64,000 nucleotides of DNA from the NCBI GenBank assembly GCA_003576915.1, contig QEVF01000015.1, positions 1 through 64,000 of the forward strand. Direction: 5' to 3'. Below, piece after piece: positions 1 to 8,349 of the stretch. The position numbers and the translations under genes are program-made. How positions within the stretch are numbered: position 1 is the first letter of the stretch; each line of letters starts with the position of its first letter. This stretch comes from Planctomycetota bacterium (lineage in GTDB: Bacteria > Planctomycetota > UBA8742 > UBA2392). The notes under the pieces were generated by a model. It was not told where the DNA came from. It worked only from the letters and a program-made list of their open reading frames with translations, and ran no database searches.

Positions 1-2
1 TG

Positions 3-114
3 CCGATTCTTGTGCCCGCGCATCGCTGCTCCCTCCGTCGGATGCACGTGCTACGTTTTTCCCAGGGAGAACACGACGACTATTTCAACAGCCTGCTAGT
101 TTGAACGATAGCCA
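3..114 (+). CDS. Possible 3' end of an upstream gene (partial)
   Basis: In frame 3 the window opens with codons for about 37 residues, ending DDYFNSLLV and a TGA at 112-114. The residue mix looks like a normal protein C-terminus. Frame 2 is also open, to a TGA at 158-160 that overlaps the next start, but it is arginine/proline-rich and looks like a shadow. No family can be named from so short a piece. Confidence 0.3.
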
Positions 115-156
115 TGCCGTAGAAAAGGGGGCGAGTCCGTTTGAAGGACAGCCCAA

Positions 157-1092
157 ATGAGTTCGCGTTTTGTATGGAATCGTCTTGCGCAGCCGCAATT
201 CGGGCTTGGACATCGAATAAGCGAAGCCATCGCCGACCACGAACGGTCGGGATCCGGTGTGCTTTCGGATGTTCGCGAAGGCCCGGAAGTCTTAGTCGCG
301 TGCGATATCGGCGGCGACCACCGCGAAGCCGAATACCGTGCGTTTGGCTACCTCGTGGCGGAGATCGGCAGCAGCGAGGGCTGGATGGAGCAGCGGCTTG
401 CCCTTCGGCACGCCAAACTACCCGATGGGCGCAGAATGTCCTATAAGAGCCTTCGGGATGGCATGCGCAAAGGTGCTTTGCCGTGGTTCCTACAGGCTGC
501 GTCAGCGCTTCAAGGAAACTTGGTGATCTTCCTCGTTAGTCGGGACATTCCAACGCTGTTCTCTGATCCCGGAGATATGAAACTCTTGCCCGAACTGGTA
601 GTCGCGGAGCGAGGGTGGAACCAATCTGCTTTCGCCCGCCTGCTGACCGTCGGTACCTTCGGAGCGCTGCTGGTTGCTGGCCTCGTCGATAAGGGGCAGG
701 ACATCCTATGGCTTACAGACCAGGACGAAATCGCACCGAATCCTTTGAAGCATAATCACGCGGGCCACGTGATTTGTCACTGTATCGAACGATACGGGCC
801 TGATCATCGCGGACAGTTAACGTTCATTTCAACAGAAGGAGCATTTGACCACTGCTTTCGCGAGGACCTCACTGCGATACCTGACTTGGCGGCGGGTGCG
901 TTTGTTGAGGCCTTTTCAGTTCCGAAAAGGCGAGAGGTGCCAATCCGCGCGCGTGCGGCGGATCGCTCACTTTCAGAAAAGGCTAGGGTTGTGCTGCGGT
1001 GGCTGTCGTCGACTGGACCGACGCTTCGCAGTATAGTGGCCGTCTTGCGGCCGAACGGATCGCTAGTGGACGTGAGCATATTGACGCCCTGA
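157..1092 (+). CDS. Hypothetical protein, possibly RNase H-fold (DUF3800-like)
   Basis: A 311-residue protein I cannot place with certainty. The start is an ATG preceded by AAGGAC eight bases upstream. The N-terminal part holds VACDIGGDHREAE (Asp50 and Asp54 at the end of a likely beta strand) and a later strand-loop segment ends WLTDQDEIAPN. Paired acidic residues after hydrophobic strands recall DUF3800-type RNase H-fold proteins; this is an impression of fold, not an identification. There is no signal peptide or membrane segment. Base composition is clearly less GC-rich than in the metabolic genes downstream, as is that of the following gene. The two may be a transferred accessory pair. 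Confidence 0.55.
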   Translation: MSSRFVWNRLAQPQFGLGHRISEAIADHERSGSGVLSDVREGPEVLVACDIGGDHREAEYRAFGYLVAEIGSSEGWMEQRLALRHAKLPDGRRMSYKSLRDGMRKGALPWFLQAASALQGNLVIFLVSRDIPTLFSDPGDMKLLPELVVAERGWNQSAFARLLTVGTFGALLVAGLVDKGQDILWLTDQDEIAPNPLKHNHAGHVICHCIERYGPDHRGQLTFISTEGAFDHCFREDLTAIPDLAAGAFVEAFSVPKRREVPIRARAADRSLSEKARVVLRWLSSTGPTLRSIVAVLRPNGSLVDVSILTP

Positions 1093-1204
1093 TTGTATCG
1101 CGGTGAACCCGCGTGTTCGGTTGGGATAACTGGCCCAATAAGGCGAACTGCGAATAGCGTCGGTCAGCACAACCAGGCTTGTCAGGCATCCGCGGGGGCT
1201 GTCA

Positions 1205-1729
1205 GTGACCTACGAAGACAACGTATACAGGCACATCGGAGAATTCGCGGTCTCGTTTCAGTGGATTGAGAACAAGCTTCGTGAGATTGGCTGGTTGATA
1301 CTTGACCCGGCACGGTCAAATTGGCCACCGCCCGGCCTTCGAAACCTTACCAACGAGAAACTCATTGAAAGGGTACACGAACTTTTTTCCGAAGCCCTGC
1401 CAAAGTGCAGCCTACCGCATGATCTGGAATCAGACTTCAGGGACTCCTTTGCATCCGTCGTTGGTGTCTTACATCAATTGCGTCGAGACAGAAACCGTAT
1501 CCTGCACTCTGCTTTCGTCGAGCTTAAGGCCGGCGGCGAGGTGATGGGGATTCTGCGATCAAATCCGAGGATTCAAGTCGATGAGGAGACCGGGGAGGCA
1601 TTGTTTGACCAAGAGCTGCTTACTGGCGAGTCGTTTTCGAGAGAAATGAGGACAATGGCCGAGGTCGCGTTGGTTCTAAACCGCGCATATATCCAGCTCA
1701 TTCATAGGTATCCCAATGGTGACGCATAA
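1205..1729 (+). CDS. Hypothetical protein with HEPN-like RNxxxH motif
   Basis: A 174-residue, largely helical soluble protein starting at GTG. Residues 96-101 read RNRILH, which fits the R-N-x-x-x-H signature of HEPN-domain ribonucleases, and the surrounding helix (QLRRDRNRILHSAF) resembles the RN..H helix of abortive-infection and toxin HEPN proteins. That motif is seen; nuclease activity is inference. It lies 112 bp after the preceding accessory gene on the same strand, and both are AT-richer than the rest of the window, so a defence or toxin-antitoxin role is possible but unproven. Housekeeping HEPN-like helical proteins are an alternative. Confidence 0.55.
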   Translation: MTYEDNVYRHIGEFAVSFQWIENKLREIGWLILDPARSNWPPPGLRNLTNEKLIERVHELFSEALPKCSLPHDLESDFRDSFASVVGVLHQLRRDRNRILHSAFVELKAGGEVMGILRSNPRIQVDEETGEALFDQELLTGESFSREMRTMAEVALVLNRAYIQLIHRYPNGDA

Positions 1730-1872
1730 GATCGCCTTGCGGCGGACGCGCGTCAAAAAGTTACGTGGCACACATGGGGAAATGTGCAGAAAATGCCCAT
1801 TGTTTGTGCCTTCTCGCTGGTCATTGCGCTGACGTTGTGTGTTGTGCGTGCGCTTTAACTGCCCTCAGTTCG

Positions 1873-3363
1873 CTAGTTATTGTCAATCTGAGCACGCTGC
1901 ACCTTTCCGCTGTAATCGCAGATCACCGTTTTGATGTCGGAGAACGCTTCGATCACCGTCGGGCCGCCTTCGCGGTGGCCGTTGCCGGTGTTTTTCCAGC
2001 CGCCAAAGGGCGTGCTTACTTCGGCGCCGGTGGTGCCGGCGTTGATGTAGCAGAGACCGCTTTCGAGTTCGAGCGAGGCTCGGTGGCACAGGTTCACGTC
2101 GCGGGAGAAGAAGCTGGTACTCAGGCCGTACTCGGTGTCGTTGGCGAGCGCGATGGCGTCTTCGTAGCTCTTGGCCTTGATCACCGCCAGCACGGGGCCA
2201 AAGATCTCTTCTTTGAAGATGCGCATCTTGCTCGTCACGCCTGAAAACACCGTGGGCGGATAGAAATGGCCCTTGGCGTGCTCTCCCTTCGTGAGCGGCG
2301 CGCCGCCGCATTCCAGTTTGGCCCCTTCTTTGATGCCGATTTCGACGTAGCCGTGAATGCTCTTGAGTTGCTTCTCATTCACCACTGCGCCCAGGAAGCT
2401 GTCGGGCTTGCTGCCGTGGCCGACCTTGAGCTTCTTTGCGCCCTCGACGAGCATTTTCAAGAACTTGTCGTGAACCTTCTCGTGAACAATCACGCGCGAG
2501 CAGGCCGTGCAGCGCTGGCCCGTCGTGCCGTAGGCGCACCACAGCACGGCGTGAAGCGCCAGTTCGAGGTCGGCGTCGTCCATGATGACGACAGGGTTCT
2601 TGCCGCCCATTTCAAGCGAAACGCGCTTGTTCTGCGGCGCGCATTTGGCCGCGATGCCCAGCCCCGTTTCCGTGCTGCCCGTGAAGCTGATCATGCGGAT
2701 GTCCGGATGATTGACCAGGGCATCGCCGATCACGCTGCCGCTGCCGACGACCATATTGAACACGCCCGCCGGCACGCCTGCTTCAATCAGGATCTCGGCG
2801 AACTTCTGGCCCAGCAGGCTGGTTTCACCGGCGGGCTTGAACACCACCGTGTTGCCCATCAATAGCGCCGGGTAAGTCTTCCAGGTCGGGATCGCGACGG
2901 GAAAGTTCCAGGGCGTAATCAAGCCGCACACGCCAAGCGGCTGGCGCATGGTGTACATGCGCTTGTTGGGCAACTCGCTGGGGATCTGGTGGCCCCAGGC
3001 GCGGCGGCCTTCGGCGGCGATGTAATAGCCCATGTCAATCGCCTCCTGCACGTCGCCGCGCGCCTCGGCAATGGGCTTGCCCATTTCGCGCGTCATGAGT
3101 TGCGCAATGTCCTCTTTGCGCTTCTTGGCGATCTCGGCGCAGGCGTAAATGATCTCGCCGCGCTTGGGCTGAGGGGTGTCGCGCCAGGCGGGAAAGGCAG
3201 CTTTGGCGGCCGCCACGGCGGCGTTGACGTCTTCGACGCCGGACATCAGGTACCAGCTCACCTCTTCGCCGTTGCCGGGATCGTTGCGGACGTACTTTCT
3301 GGCTTTCTTGTCGGCGGGTGCCTGCCATTTTCCGTTGATCAGGTTCTTGACTTGTTCGCTCAT
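1873..3363 (-). CDS. NAD(P)-dependent aldehyde dehydrogenase
   Basis: A 496-residue aldehyde dehydrogenase of normal family length, oxidising an aldehyde to the acid with NAD(P)+. Visible signatures are the PWNFP motif with Asn153, the cofactor lysine in VVFKPAGE (Lys176), the FTGSTETG Rossmann loop, the general base Glu251 in LEMGGKNP, and the catalytic Cys285 in TGQRCTACSR. Overall it looks closest to semialdehyde-type enzymes (aminoadipate or succinate semialdehyde), but the substrate cannot be told from sequence. The ATG has AAGGGG a few bases upstream. It is transcribed alone, opposite to its neighbours on both sides. Confidence 0.93.
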   Translation of the reverse strand: MSEQVKNLINGKWQAPADKKARKYVRNDPGNGEEVSWYLMSGVEDVNAAVAAAKAAFPAWRDTPQPKRGEIIYACAEIAKKRKEDIAQLMTREMGKPIAEARGDVQEAIDMGYYIAAEGRRAWGHQIPSELPNKRMYTMRQPLGVCGLITPWNFPVAIPTWKTYPALLMGNTVVFKPAGETSLLGQKFAEILIEAGVPAGVFNMVVGSGSVIGDALVNHPDIRMISFTGSTETGLGIAAKCAPQNKRVSLEMGGKNPVVIMDDADLELALHAVLWCAYGTTGQRCTACSRVIVHEKVHDKFLKMLVEGAKKLKVGHGSKPDSFLGAVVNEKQLKSIHGYVEIGIKEGAKLECGGAPLTKGEHAKGHFYPPTVFSGVTSKMRIFKEEIFGPVLAVIKAKSYEDAIALANDTEYGLSTSFFSRDVNLCHRASLELESGLCYINAGTTGAEVSTPFGGWKNTGNGHREGGPTVIEAFSDIKTVICDYSGKVQRAQIDNN

Positions 3364-3658
3364 GACGTGCCCCTTGGAAATCAGGCCGTCACCATGAGAA
3401 AGCGTCGCTGCTTGTCAAGGCTGGGCTGTCCGGCCGGGGAAGGAAGTCAGGCGACTGGACAGTGATCAAGCCTCGAAAGGCGTCGTCGCCGAAACTTGGA
3501 GAGTAGGCCTAGCTGCGCGCCTTGCCACTGGCCGCGTCACCACGAAGGGGATAATTTCCGAGATTGCATCGCAGAACGGGGTAGGGGTGGTGTACATTTC
3601 AACAAGCAGATGTATCGGACACTTCGGCAGCCTAATGTCTAATGTATCGAGCAAGTCT

Positions 3659-4369
3659 ATGAAGACGCATCTTCATGTGGCCATTGCCTTGGGCATCGTG
3701 GCGGCATTCTCATTGGTCGCGTATGCGACTAGCGGCGGCGCCAATGATGTGGACAACTCCGGTAATGCGGCCGCGATTGGAAACGGTGCCACGGCAGCTT
3801 ACGAGTCTCAAGATGACGGCATCACCCGGGTGAACACCGCATGCGAACTTACCGCCGAGAGTACGGAATGGGACTCGAACAGCGCCGAGGCTTATGACCG
3901 GTGCGACATGCTCGCCACCATCACGAATGTGCCGAGTGGGGACGCGCCGAAAATTTACGTGGCCATGCAGGGTACGCTGACGATTGGTGCCGGGCTGGAT
4001 TTCTACGACAACGTCGCGGGTACCCAGTACATCGTGGCAGCGGGCGGTGAGATCGAGAGGTATTGTGGTGGATCACCAACTCAGCTCGCGTGGGAGCACA
4101 AGATTGTTGAATTCGTCAATGAGGACCAGATTCCGGACATCGATTATGTCGCTCTGAGCGATGAGTTCTTCGTATACGGCTTCGCGGGCCTCGACCTCTC
4201 CGCGGACTTTTATTTTCGCGAATGTGGATGGTGCTACGTTGACACGAACCGGCCCGAGGTTCCCTTGTGGAGTTACGCTCGGGAAGACGAGCCTTTGGTG
4301 GGCTTTTGCGCCCTGTTCGAGGACGACGATGATCTGGTGCCGTGGGACACTGTGTCTTTTGGCGGGTGA
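3659..4369 (+). CDS. Exported hypothetical protein, acidic and Cys-containing
   Basis: Unknown function. From the ATG at 3659 the protein (236 aa) starts MKTHLHVAIALGIVAAFSLVAYA, a good signal peptide or N-terminal anchor. The frame is open upstream to GTG 3587 and contains another ATG at 3635, but those would bury the signal sequence, so 3659 is preferred; no strong Shine-Dalgarno sequence decides. The mature part is acidic (ESTEWDSN, EDDDDLVP) with several cysteines (about seven), as expected for a secreted disulfide-stabilised protein. It ends three bases before the next gene, so the two are probably cotranscribed. Confidence 0.6.
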   Translation: MKTHLHVAIALGIVAAFSLVAYATSGGANDVDNSGNAAAIGNGATAAYESQDDGITRVNTACELTAESTEWDSNSAEAYDRCDMLATITNVPSGDAPKIYVAMQGTLTIGAGLDFYDNVAGTQYIVAAGGEIERYCGGSPTQLAWEHKIVEFVNEDQIPDIDYVALSDEFFVYGFAGLDLSADFYFRECGWCYVDTNRPEVPLWSYAREDEPLVGFCALFEDDDDLVPWDTVSFGG

Positions 4370-4372
4370 GCC

Positions 4373-6082
4373 ATGAGCCGGCGCCGAAACTCAGTCATAG
4401 GCCTGCTTTGTCTCGTCGCCTTGTTGGCCTGTGTGTTGTGCTTCCTGTGGGCGCGCCGGGAACTCGGTGGCCCGGCTGGAGGGCCCGACTCGCTTGCCAA
4501 TGGTCCGGGAAGTTCGCCGTTGACTGCGGAGTCGGGTGAACAGCGCCATCCTGGCAAGACATCACCGGCCGCGAATAAACCCGAAGCCACGCCTGCGCCG
4601 GAGAAACCGCCTGCAGTTCCGGCTGGTCGTCCCTTTCAACTGCTCTTCTGTGATCCGGCCGGGGCTCCTATTCCGTCGGTGACGCTTCTCTATCTGGTGG
4701 AAGACTTCGCGGCCTTTCAGGCGCGCCTTAGACGGCCGCGATCCGATGGTTCCGCGTCACCGCAATATGCCGAGGGTGCCTCGGATGAGGCGGGCGTGTT
4801 TTGCCCTCCGATGAGTCCCGATTCGGCGTTTCTGCGGTTGCGTTTGACGAGCAGTCAATGGATGCCGTTGCGCAGATCTGCCCATTCGCCGGGGCTGGCC
4901 GACGATGAAGAGGGCATATTCGTGGGTAGCGGCAAGCGCAGCGAGGTCGTTACTCTGTGTCCGGCCAAGTCCGTCAGGCTGGTCGTTCGCTATGCCGATC
5001 TTGCCTCCTTCGAGGGCGAGGTCTCCGTGGCTTACCGTCACCTTGATGCGTCCCAAACGGGTTTCGAGCGTTCTCGGACCTTTGCACTGGATAGCCAGTC
5101 TGACATTCACGTCGAGCGGGTGCCGCAACGGGGTGAACTGGAAGTCGTTGCTCGCAGTCGTCGCGCCGGTTTTCGCGGGATGCATCGCGTTGTGGTTCCG
5201 ACGGAGGACATTCAAGGGGTGTTCGAGATTGTCGTTCCCGCGACGGCCGAGGAAGCCGGCGTGAGAGTCAAGCTTGGCGAAGTCCCCAACAAAGTGATCG
5301 TCCAGATTGTTGTGATGGTACAGACAGGAACGCCTGTGGGAGGTGGCCAGAGCGAGGGCGGGAGTGATTTTGTTCAGATGGGCCTGCGGACGTCAGAGAA
5401 GTTGCGGATACTCGTAACGACCGAGACCATGGCCTGGGAGAGCGAGTTGTTTCCGTTGCAGCCGGGAGAAATCCGCGAGTTTACTCCTAAGCTTGAGCGC
5501 TACTGCTCCTGCAAGGCGCGGATCGTGGATGAAAACGGATCTCCCATCTGGCCGTCGATGCTCAACGGTTATCCAGACCGATACGCGAATTGGTTCTTGG
5601 CCCGAACAAGTAGACGCTGGGATGGTCGAGAGAACAAAAAGTGGCGCCAGTGCTGGGTCAATCAGCGGGGCGACGCGACCATTACCGACATGCCTGCCGG
5701 CAACAGGCGCATCGCCGCCGAAGCCGACGGCTATGAAAGCCGGGAGTTCGATATTGAATTGAAGCCGGGCGAAGTTCACGACTTGGGCGAGATTCGTCTG
5801 AAGAAGGCAGCCGGTGTCATCGTCATCAGATTGACAAACTACGATGCCACAAAGCCCTATTATGCATCGCTGGGACAGCCCAAGAGTGGGCTTGTTTCCG
5901 TTCCCGTGGCCTTTACCGGCGGCACCTGCCGCCTTGAGAATGTTCCATATCGCTGGCTTTACGTCATTGTTCAAGGCAAGAAGCGCGGCGGCGGCGGAAG
6001 CAAAGGAGTTGATTTCACGCTCACACCAGAAAAGCCCGAACTCACCATTGAGCTGGATGTGGCCGAGTTGCAGACCGACTGA
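4373..6082 (+). CDS. Membrane-anchored protein with carboxypeptidase-regulatory-like domain
   Basis: A 569-residue protein with an N-terminal RRR followed by one hydrophobic segment (about residues 8-26), then a Pro/Ala/Gly-rich linker (to about residue 85) and a long periplasmic beta-rich body. Near residues 380-480 the pattern CKARIVDENGSP...AGNRRIAAEADGYESREFDIELKPGEVHDLGEIRL matches the carboxypeptidase-D regulatory-like fold, a transthyretin-like beta sandwich common in surface proteins of planctomycetes and Bacteroidetes. No enzymatic motif is visible. It follows the exported gene with a 3-bp gap; together they may form a secreted or envelope pair. Confidence 0.65.
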   Translation: MSRRRNSVIGLLCLVALLACVLCFLWARRELGGPAGGPDSLANGPGSSPLTAESGEQRHPGKTSPAANKPEATPAPEKPPAVPAGRPFQLLFCDPAGAPIPSVTLLYLVEDFAAFQARLRRPRSDGSASPQYAEGASDEAGVFCPPMSPDSAFLRLRLTSSQWMPLRRSAHSPGLADDEEGIFVGSGKRSEVVTLCPAKSVRLVVRYADLASFEGEVSVAYRHLDASQTGFERSRTFALDSQSDIHVERVPQRGELEVVARSRRAGFRGMHRVVVPTEDIQGVFEIVVPATAEEAGVRVKLGEVPNKVIVQIVVMVQTGTPVGGGQSEGGSDFVQMGLRTSEKLRILVTTETMAWESELFPLQPGEIREFTPKLERYCSCKARIVDENGSPIWPSMLNGYPDRYANWFLARTSRRWDGRENKKWRQCWVNQRGDATITDMPAGNRRIAAEADGYESREFDIELKPGEVHDLGEIRLKKAAGVIVIRLTNYDATKPYYASLGQPKSGLVSVPVAFTGGTCRLENVPYRWLYVIVQGKKRGGGGSKGVDFTLTPEKPELTIELDVAELQTD

Positions 6083-6133
6083 CGGTTACGTGAGTACTTG
6101 CCCAGAGGCGTGGGGTGTGCCAGCCTTTGCGCC

Positions 6134-7231
6134 ATGCCGATCATCGGGCCCTCTTATCCCTGTTTCGTGATCGCCGACGCGGGAGTCAACCACGGGGGCA
6201 GGCTCCCCGCCGCGCTCGCCCTGGTCGACGCGGCCCGGCGCGCAGGGGCCGACGGGGTGAAGTTCCGTGTGTTCAAGGCCGAGCGGGTTTCGTTGATTCC
6301 CCCTGCGGAATTGCGGGGGCTGGAACTTTCGCCGGATGCCTTTGCCCGCATTCGCGACCACTGTGTTGAACAGGGCCTGGAGTTCATCGCCGGCGTCTGG
6401 GACGAGCAGAGCCTGGCCGAGTTGCGCCAGCTTGGGCTCCGCTTGCTCAAGCTGGGCTCGGGCGAAGTCACCAACCGGCCCCTGATTGAGGCCTGCGCGC
6501 GTTCGGGAATTGCGACGCTGCTCTCCACGGGGGCCAGCACCATGCCGGAGGTCTCCCGCGCCGTGGGCTGGTTCCAAACGGCCTTTCGCGGCGGGATGCC
6601 GCCGGCCGCTCACGGCGTCGAACTGCAGGGCGGCAGTCGCCTAGCCCTGCTGCACGCGCTGTCCCTGGCGGATCCGGTTCCGGAAGACGCCAACCTGCGG
6701 GCGATTCAAACGCTGGCGGCGCGGACGCACCTGCCCGTGGGCTACTCTGAAAGGTCCCGCGACGTGCAGCGCGCCGCCCTGGCGGTGGCCGCCGGCGCCT
6801 GTGTCCTCCAGAAGCCGTTGACCTTGAACCGGGACGCCGAGGGCAGGGACCATCGCGTCAGCCTGGATCCCTTGGAATTCCGCGCGCTGGTGGAAAGCGT
6901 GCGGGCCGTGGAATCGGCCATGGGCGACGGCCGCAAGCGTCCCATGCTGGGGGAAAGCGCCGCGCGCGAGCAACTGCGCCGCTGGCTTGCCGCGGCGCGG
7001 GACCTGCCGGGTGGGCACCGGCTGGAGCCGGGCGACCTGGTGCCCGTTCGTCCCGGACCGCCCCAGGGGGGCATTGGGCCCTATGACCGCGCCTGGGCCG
7101 TAGGCAAGAAGCTGCTCAAGGATGTTCGTGCCGGAGAGTGCATCCGGCAGGAGTGGCTGGAGGGCGTGGACCCCCCGGAGCCAAGCTGGTTCGGAACCAC
7201 GCCGCCGCGGGAAAGGCCGGAGAACGCCTAG
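6134..7231 (+). CDS. N-acetylneuraminate synthase family protein (NeuB/SpsE-like)
   Basis: Condenses phosphoenolpyruvate with an N-acetyl-hexosamine to form a sialic or related nonulosonic acid. About 365 aa from ATG 6134; a TTG at 6098 would add 12 residues and cannot be excluded. The N-terminal TIM barrel shows the family landmarks FVIADAGVNHGG, GADGVKFRVFKAE, LLKLGSGEVTNRPLIE and the metal/substrate segment LPVGYSERSRD. The C-terminal 60 residues (EPGDLVPVRPGPPQGGIGPYD...VGKKLLKDVRAGECI) form the antifreeze-like SAF domain found in NeuB. No CMP-sialate synthetase lies beside it, so the product and its use on the cell surface are inferred. Confidence 0.85.
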   Translation: MPIIGPSYPCFVIADAGVNHGGRLPAALALVDAARRAGADGVKFRVFKAERVSLIPPAELRGLELSPDAFARIRDHCVEQGLEFIAGVWDEQSLAELRQLGLRLLKLGSGEVTNRPLIEACARSGIATLLSTGASTMPEVSRAVGWFQTAFRGGMPPAAHGVELQGGSRLALLHALSLADPVPEDANLRAIQTLAARTHLPVGYSERSRDVQRAALAVAAGACVLQKPLTLNRDAEGRDHRVSLDPLEFRALVESVRAVESAMGDGRKRPMLGESAAREQLRRWLAAARDLPGGHRLEPGDLVPVRPGPPQGGIGPYDRAWAVGKKLLKDVRAGECIRQEWLEGVDPPEPSWFGTTPPRERPENA

Positions 7232-7346
7232 CAGGTCGCTGAACCATTGGCGTCCGGCCACTGTTCAACCCCGTTAGGCCCAATGGCATTCGCCCAGAGT
7301 TCCGCTTCAAGCGAACCTTTGACGGTTTGCCGGAACCCGGCGGCTG

Positions 7347-7799
7347 TCACGATTTGGGATAGGGCGTGCCGCAACTCATGCAGGCTTTGCGGCCCTCGCG
7401 TCGTGGCGCGCCGCAGGCCCGGCAGGCATCCCCCGCCACGGCCGGCGCCGGCGGGACGGCGGGTAAGGGTTGAGGACTGACGTCGACATTTTGCGCCACG
7501 GGTGGCAGTGCCGGAGGCTCGTTGAAGATGCGGTCACGGCGCAGGATGGGGATGATGCGCACTCCGATGTAAAGCAGGAACCAGCCAGCGGCAAAGCCAA
7601 CCCAGGGGTTGACCCCGTGTTCCTCAGCCTTCTGCTTGCCCCACCACCCGAACAGAAACGAAATGCCCGCTGAAATGAACAAGTAGAAGGCAAGCACGCC
7701 GAAGTCGAGCGAAGGCTCGGTTTCTTCCGGCGGCATGAAGTTCTCCGGCCAGGCTTGAGCCTGGAGCAGGAAGGCGGAAAGGCGCAGTAGATTCTGCAT
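7347..7799 (-). CDS. Small membrane protein with C-terminal zinc ribbon
   Basis: A 150-residue protein of unknown function. The true start is the ATG at 7799, which overlaps the TGA of the upstream gene (TGATG), so translation is coupled. A hydrophobic N-terminus and two membrane segments (FGVLAFYLFISAGISFLFGWW and VGFAAGWFLLYIGVRIIPIL) are followed by a Pro/Ala linker and a C-terminal CRACGAPRREGRKACMSCG, a CxxC-x9-CxxC zinc ribbon facing the cytoplasm or periplasm. An upstream extension of the frame is only the antisense-like shadow of the preceding gene. Confidence 0.65.
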   Translation of the reverse strand: MQNLLRLSAFLLQAQAWPENFMPPEETEPSLDFGVLAFYLFISAGISFLFGWWGKQKAEEHGVNPWVGFAAGWFLLYIGVRIIPILRRDRIFNEPPALPPVAQNVDVSPQPLPAVPPAPAVAGDACRACGAPRREGRKACMSCGTPYPKS

Positions 7800-8284
7800 C
7801 AATAGACCGATCGCGCGCTCATCATGCTGATGTCCTCCATGAACTGCAGAGCGATCAGTGTAGCGAAGCAGGCCACAACGAGCCCGGTGACCAGCGTGGC
7901 CATGCGCTTGCGCCCGCGGGCTGTGCGCGGCACAAAGATGGCCGCGGACCCCAGCAGGATTCCGGCAGCCAGCCAGGGACGCGACAGGCACTGCTCCTGC
8001 AATCCATCCCACGTGGACCAAAGGTTGAACTTGAAGTGAACCCAGAACGAGTCCTGCTCTCCGGGACCGCGGGTGATGACTTCGTTGATGCCGCGCTGCA
8101 TGAATCCCCAGATGCCCAGCAGCACTGCAGCTTCAATGAGCGTGAGGATGTAGTAATAGGCAGCTTCGGGCCAACGGGGTGATGGCAGCGCGGGATCGGG
8201 CTTTCGGGGTCTGGAGGCTCCGAGCGCCGCCGCTATGGCGGTGTCGTCGAGCGGGCTCGACTCCGGCTTGGGTGATTCTGTCAC
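7799..8284 (-). CDS. Hypothetical three-helix membrane protein
   Basis: A 161-residue protein with a hydrophilic 40-residue N-terminus and three predicted membrane segments (YYYILTLIEAAVLLGIWGF, WLAAGILLGSAAIFVP, MATLVTGLVVACFATLIAL). I recognise no family. Its stop codon overlaps the start of the zinc-ribbon membrane protein downstream, so the two are likely made together and may interact. It diverges from the large kinase/LPS operon with only 65 bp between the starts, so both promoters must be squeezed into 8285-8349. Confidence 0.6.
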   Translation of the reverse strand: MTESPKPESSPLDDTAIAAALGASRPRKPDPALPSPRWPEAAYYYILTLIEAAVLLGIWGFMQRGINEVITRGPGEQDSFWVHFKFNLWSTWDGLQEQCLSRPWLAAGILLGSAAIFVPRTARGRKRMATLVTGLVVACFATLIALQFMEDISMMSARSVY

Positions 8285-8349
8285 GGCCTTTGGACCTTTT
8301 GGTGGGCGCGCGCGTTAAACGAAAGCAGTATAGCAGTTCGCGGCACCCT

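Noticed and set aside
2..160. Frame-2 reading from the window edge whose stop overlaps the start at 157
   Set aside because: Arg/Pro/Ser-rich composition looks like a shadow; frame 3 gives a more protein-like C-terminus.
2266..2865. Plus-strand frame inside the aldehyde dehydrogenase gene
   Set aside because: Antisense of a fully recognised gene, with no ribosome site or domain.
7240..7300. CCATTGG / CCAATGG inverted repeat after the NeuB-like gene
   Set aside because: A loop of about 28 bases, a short stem and no T-run make it unconvincing as a terminator.
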